Assembly (NCBI GenBank): GCA_030626085.1
Contig: DAOUPQ010000073.1
Coordinates: forward strand, 1 to 8,844
Length of the DNA: 8,844 bases
DNA from: Flavobacteriia bacterium
GTDB lineage: Bacteria > Bacteroidota > Bacteroidia > Flavobacteriales > Flavobacteriaceae
Reading direction: 5' to 3'
Shown here in pieces: positions 7,264 to 8,844 of this stretch; position 1 is the stretch's first letter; the number at the start of each line of letters is the position of its first letter. The notes beneath the pieces were generated by a model, which saw only the letters and a program-made list of their open reading frames with translations, searched no databases and was not told where the DNA came from. The translations under genes were made by a program, and so were the position numbers.

Positions 7264-8286
7264 ATGAAAGTTTTATTGTTAGATACAAATCACAAAAGAA
7301 TTATAGATGGTTTACAATCATTGGGTTTAATTTGTGATGAAGATTATACTTCTTCAAAAGAAAAAGTTGAAGAAAATATTCATATCTATGATGGAATTGT
7401 AATTCGCAGTCGCTTTAAAATTGATAAAATATTTATTGATAAAGCTACCAATTTAAAATTTATTGCCAGAGTTGGTGCTGGATTGGAAAGTATTGATGAG
7501 GATTATGCCAATAAAAAAAATATTAAACTAATCGCAGCACCTGAAGGGAATAGAAATGCTGTTGGAGAACATGCATTAGGTATGATTTTGGCTTTGTTTA
7601 ATAAAATTAAAAAGGCTGATAATGAAATAAGAAATGGAAAATGGCTGAGAGAAGACAACCGAGGTGTTGAACTCGAAGGCAAGACTATTGGAATCATTGG
7701 CTATGGCAATATGGGAAAATCATTGGCTAAAAAGTTAAAAGGATTTGATTGTGAAGTGATTTGTTATGATATCAAAGAAAACGTAGGCGATGAAAATGCC
7801 AGACAAGTAAGCTTAAAAGAACTATTTGAAAGAACTGATATTTTGAGTTTGCATACACCTCAAACTGAACTGACAAAGAATATGGTAAATGATACTTTTA
7901 TAAATAGATTTAGAAAACCTTTTTATATCATCAATACGGCTAGAGGTTCTGCGATTGTTACTGATGATCTAGTAAAAGCACTTAAAAATAATAAAATACT
8001 GGGTGCTTGTATGGATGTTTTAGAATATGAAAAAGGTTCATTTGAAAATTTCTTTACCGATAAAAACTTACCTGAAGCTTTCCAACATTTAATCAATTCT
8101 GATAAAGTTCTTATGAGTCCGCATGTAGCAGGATGGACAATAGAATCAAAATTTAAATTAGCTGATACAATTGTTAAAAAAGTTTCGACTTTTTTAGATC
8201 AACACAGGTCTATAAAAAAGTGGAGTAGATCGGTAGTAGTTACAATACCTACCAATTTTTCATCTTCAACAACAGGTAGAGAATGA
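7264..8286 (+). CDS. NAD-dependent D-2-hydroxyacid dehydrogenase, SerA-like
   Basis: Oxidoreductase of the D-isomer 2-hydroxyacid dehydrogenase family, the group containing 3-phosphoglycerate dehydrogenase (SerA). It has the split substrate domain (1-100 and about 290 on), with IRSRFK (47-52) and RVGAGLESID (69-78), and a central Rossmann domain with GxGxxG in GIIGYGNMG (143-151). D169 ends the second strand and indicates NAD over NADP. The catalytic triad is R227 (NTARG), E256 (DVLEYE) and H287 (SPHVAG). There is no C-terminal ACT domain, so no serine feedback site as in long SerA. Its natural end is expected near residue 313 (TFLDQ). The last 27 residues, rich in Ser/Thr/Arg, are read from the antisense strand of the CBS gene and look like a read-through tail after loss of an older stop. 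It probably shares the glsA promoter. Phosphoglycerate is a plausible but unproven substrate. Confidence 0.9.
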   Translation: MKVLLLDTNHKRIIDGLQSLGLICDEDYTSSKEKVEENIHIYDGIVIRSRFKIDKIFIDKATNLKFIARVGAGLESIDEDYANKKNIKLIAAPEGNRNAVGEHALGMILALFNKIKKADNEIRNGKWLREDNRGVELEGKTIGIIGYGNMGKSLAKKLKGFDCEVICYDIKENVGDENARQVSLKELFERTDILSLHTPQTELTKNMVNDTFINRFRKPFYIINTARGSAIVTDDLVKALKNNKILGACMDVLEYEKGSFENFFTDKNLPEAFQHLINSDKVLMSPHVAGWTIESKFKLADTIVKKVSTFLDQHRSIKKWSRSVVVTIPTNFSSSTTGRE

Positions 8287-8615
8287 AACTCTTTACTTGC
8301 TAATAATTTTGAAACTTCTAAAATAGTACTATCAGGAGATACGGTAAGCGGATCTTTGATCATCATATCTTTTATGGAAAGCATGTTGTAAACCGGTGTA
8401 TCTTCAGTACCTTCTTTGCTATAAGCGTCAATAAAACTAATCCGTTTTAAATCAGACAGACTTATCAATCCAATTAATTTTTCATCTTCCACTACAGGGA
8501 TATGACGAATATGATTCTTTTTTAATCTTTTTTCTGCTGTATATAAAGTATTCTCAAGATTTAAAGTAACAACATCCTTTGTCATTAAATTACGAATAGG
8601 TTCATTATTCTTCAT
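8199..8615 (-). CDS. Small protein with two CBS domains (Bateman module)
   Basis: A 138-residue stand-alone CBS pair, a module that usually binds adenine nucleotides such as AMP, ATP or NAD and senses energy state. The first CBS motif runs from IRNLMTKDVVTL (7-18) to HIPVVEDEKLIGLISLSDL (38-56). The second runs from IKDMMIKDPLTVSP (81-94) to SLPVVEDEKLVGIVTTTDL (112-130). Both end in the S/T-x-x-D type turn that contacts ribose or phosphate. The protein has no membrane segment or fused output domain, so its target is unknown. Length and the C-terminal ending after TTTDLLHFF are normal for such Bacteroidota proteins as I recall them, so this gene appears intact and it is the neighbour that extends into it. 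A possible FNR/CRP-type operator lies 57 bases upstream, which suggests oxygen or stress control. It converges on and overlaps the dehydrogenase by 88 bases. Confidence 0.93.
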   Translation of the reverse strand: MKNNEPIRNLMTKDVVTLNLENTLYTAEKRLKKNHIRHIPVVEDEKLIGLISLSDLKRISFIDAYSKEGTEDTPVYNMLSIKDMMIKDPLTVSPDSTILEVSKLLASKEFHSLPVVEDEKLVGIVTTTDLLHFFIDLC

Positions 8616-8671
8616 AATATAATTATTTATTTAACCACCATAAAGTACGAAAAAAATAATGATTTAAAAAA

Positions 8672-8683
8672 TGACTTTCGTCA
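8672..8683. promoter_or_regulatory. Possible FNR/CRP-family operator upstream of the CBS gene
   Basis: TGAC at 8672-8675 and GTCA at 8680-8683 form a perfect palindrome around a 4-base TTTC spacer. This is the same arrangement as FNR/FixK-type boxes (TTGAY-N4-RTCAA). A weak -7-like TACTTTAT lies on the minus strand from 8647 to 8640. If it is used, transcription would start near 8633 and the palindrome would be centred about 44 bases upstream, close to the class II activator position at -41.5. The palindrome is directly visible; the regulator and its oxygen or stress signal are inferred. Confidence 0.45.
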
Positions 8684-8692
8684 GATTTGAAT

Positions 8693-8734
8693 AAAAAAAC
8701 ACCAAACTTCTTGTTTAATGAATTTTGGTGTTTT
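8693..8734 (-). terminator. Rho-independent terminator of the minus-strand gene to the right
   Basis: AAAACACCAAA at 8696-8706 pairs perfectly with TTTGGTGTTTT at 8724-8734 (11 bp, 17-base loop). Read on the minus strand, the stem ends in an uninterrupted run of seven T (8699-8693), the layout of an intrinsic terminator. It begins 23 bases after the stop of the partial gene at 8758-8844. GC content of the stem is low, as expected in this genome. On the plus strand the T run is only four long, so termination in that direction would be weaker. It also insulates the CBS control region from transcription coming from the right. Confidence 0.75.
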
Positions 8735-8757
8735 GTTAAATGTAGTATCTTAAAAAA

Positions 8758-8844
8758 TTATTCCACTACTTTTTCAACTCTTTTAACGGTATCTGATTTT
8801 GATAAAGACAACCTGACAATACAATCAGTTTTTGCAGTTAGATC
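8758..8844 (-). CDS. 3' end of an unidentified gene (partial)
   Basis: The last 28 codons of a minus-strand gene that enters from the right edge, ending with TAA at 8760-8758. The frame is open to the window edge and reads DLTAKTDCIVRLSLSKSD, then TVKRVEKVVE. It is supported by the intrinsic terminator placed just after the stop, by in-frame continuity and by a sensible, charged C-terminus with alternating Lys/Glu and Val. It is too short for me to recognise the family. The segment could be a strand followed by an amphipathic C-terminal helix, but no function can be assigned. Confidence 0.65.
   Translation of the reverse strand, partial: DLTAKTDCIVRLSLSKSDTVKRVEKVVE

Noticed and set aside
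8254..8489. 14-bp identical repeat AATTTTTCATCTTC at 8254-8267 and 8476-8489
   Set aside because: Both copies encode the same VEDEKL residues in the two CBS motifs, so it reflects the tandem domain structure rather than a separate element.

Overview
The window is AT-rich DNA that looks like a member of the Bacteroidota, most likely class Flavobacteriia. Several signs agree: the starts have A/T-rich leaders without Shine-Dalgarno sequences; one promoter matches the Bacteroidota TTG / TAnnTTTG type; the gene order atpF-atpH-atpA-atpG is not followed by atpD-atpC; and a very characteristic secreted M14 metallopeptidase is present. The genus cannot be told from this sequence alone.

Layout. (1) 1-3638, plus strand: the 3' part of the F1Fo ATP synthase operon, with subunits b (atpF), delta (atpH), alpha (atpA) and gamma (atpG). 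A small perfect hairpin lies just upstream of atpF, and a short direct repeat lies in the unusually long atpA-atpG gap. Beta and epsilon are not encoded here. (2) 3659-6235, minus strand: an 858-residue exported M14-family zinc carboxypeptidase with a C-terminal glutamine-amidotransferase-like region. It converges on atpG with only 20 bp between the stop codons. (3) 6236-6338: a 103-bp divergent intergenic region with a good Bacteroidota promoter pointing right. (4) 6339-8286, plus strand: a two-gene unit of glutaminase (glsA) and a SerA-like D-2-hydroxyacid dehydrogenase. (5) 8199-8615, minus strand: a small protein with two CBS domains. Its 3' end overlaps the dehydrogenase tail antisense by 88 bp. 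(6) 8616-8757: the CBS gene's control region, with an FNR/CRP-like palindrome, followed by a hairpin terminator serving a minus-strand gene. (7) 8758-8844: the last 28 codons of that minus-strand gene, which runs off the window.

How the genes work together. The atp genes build the stator, part of the F1 head and the rotor shaft of one enzyme. The glutaminase (glutamine to glutamate plus ammonia) and the SerA-like dehydrogenase are probably co-transcribed; a link through serine or amino-acid metabolism is possible but not shown. The other genes are independent housekeeping or accessory units. I found no mobile element, CRISPR array, RNA gene or clear novel multi-gene system. The most unusual points are the antisense overlap with its apparent read-through tail on the dehydrogenase, and the possible FNR-type control of the CBS gene.
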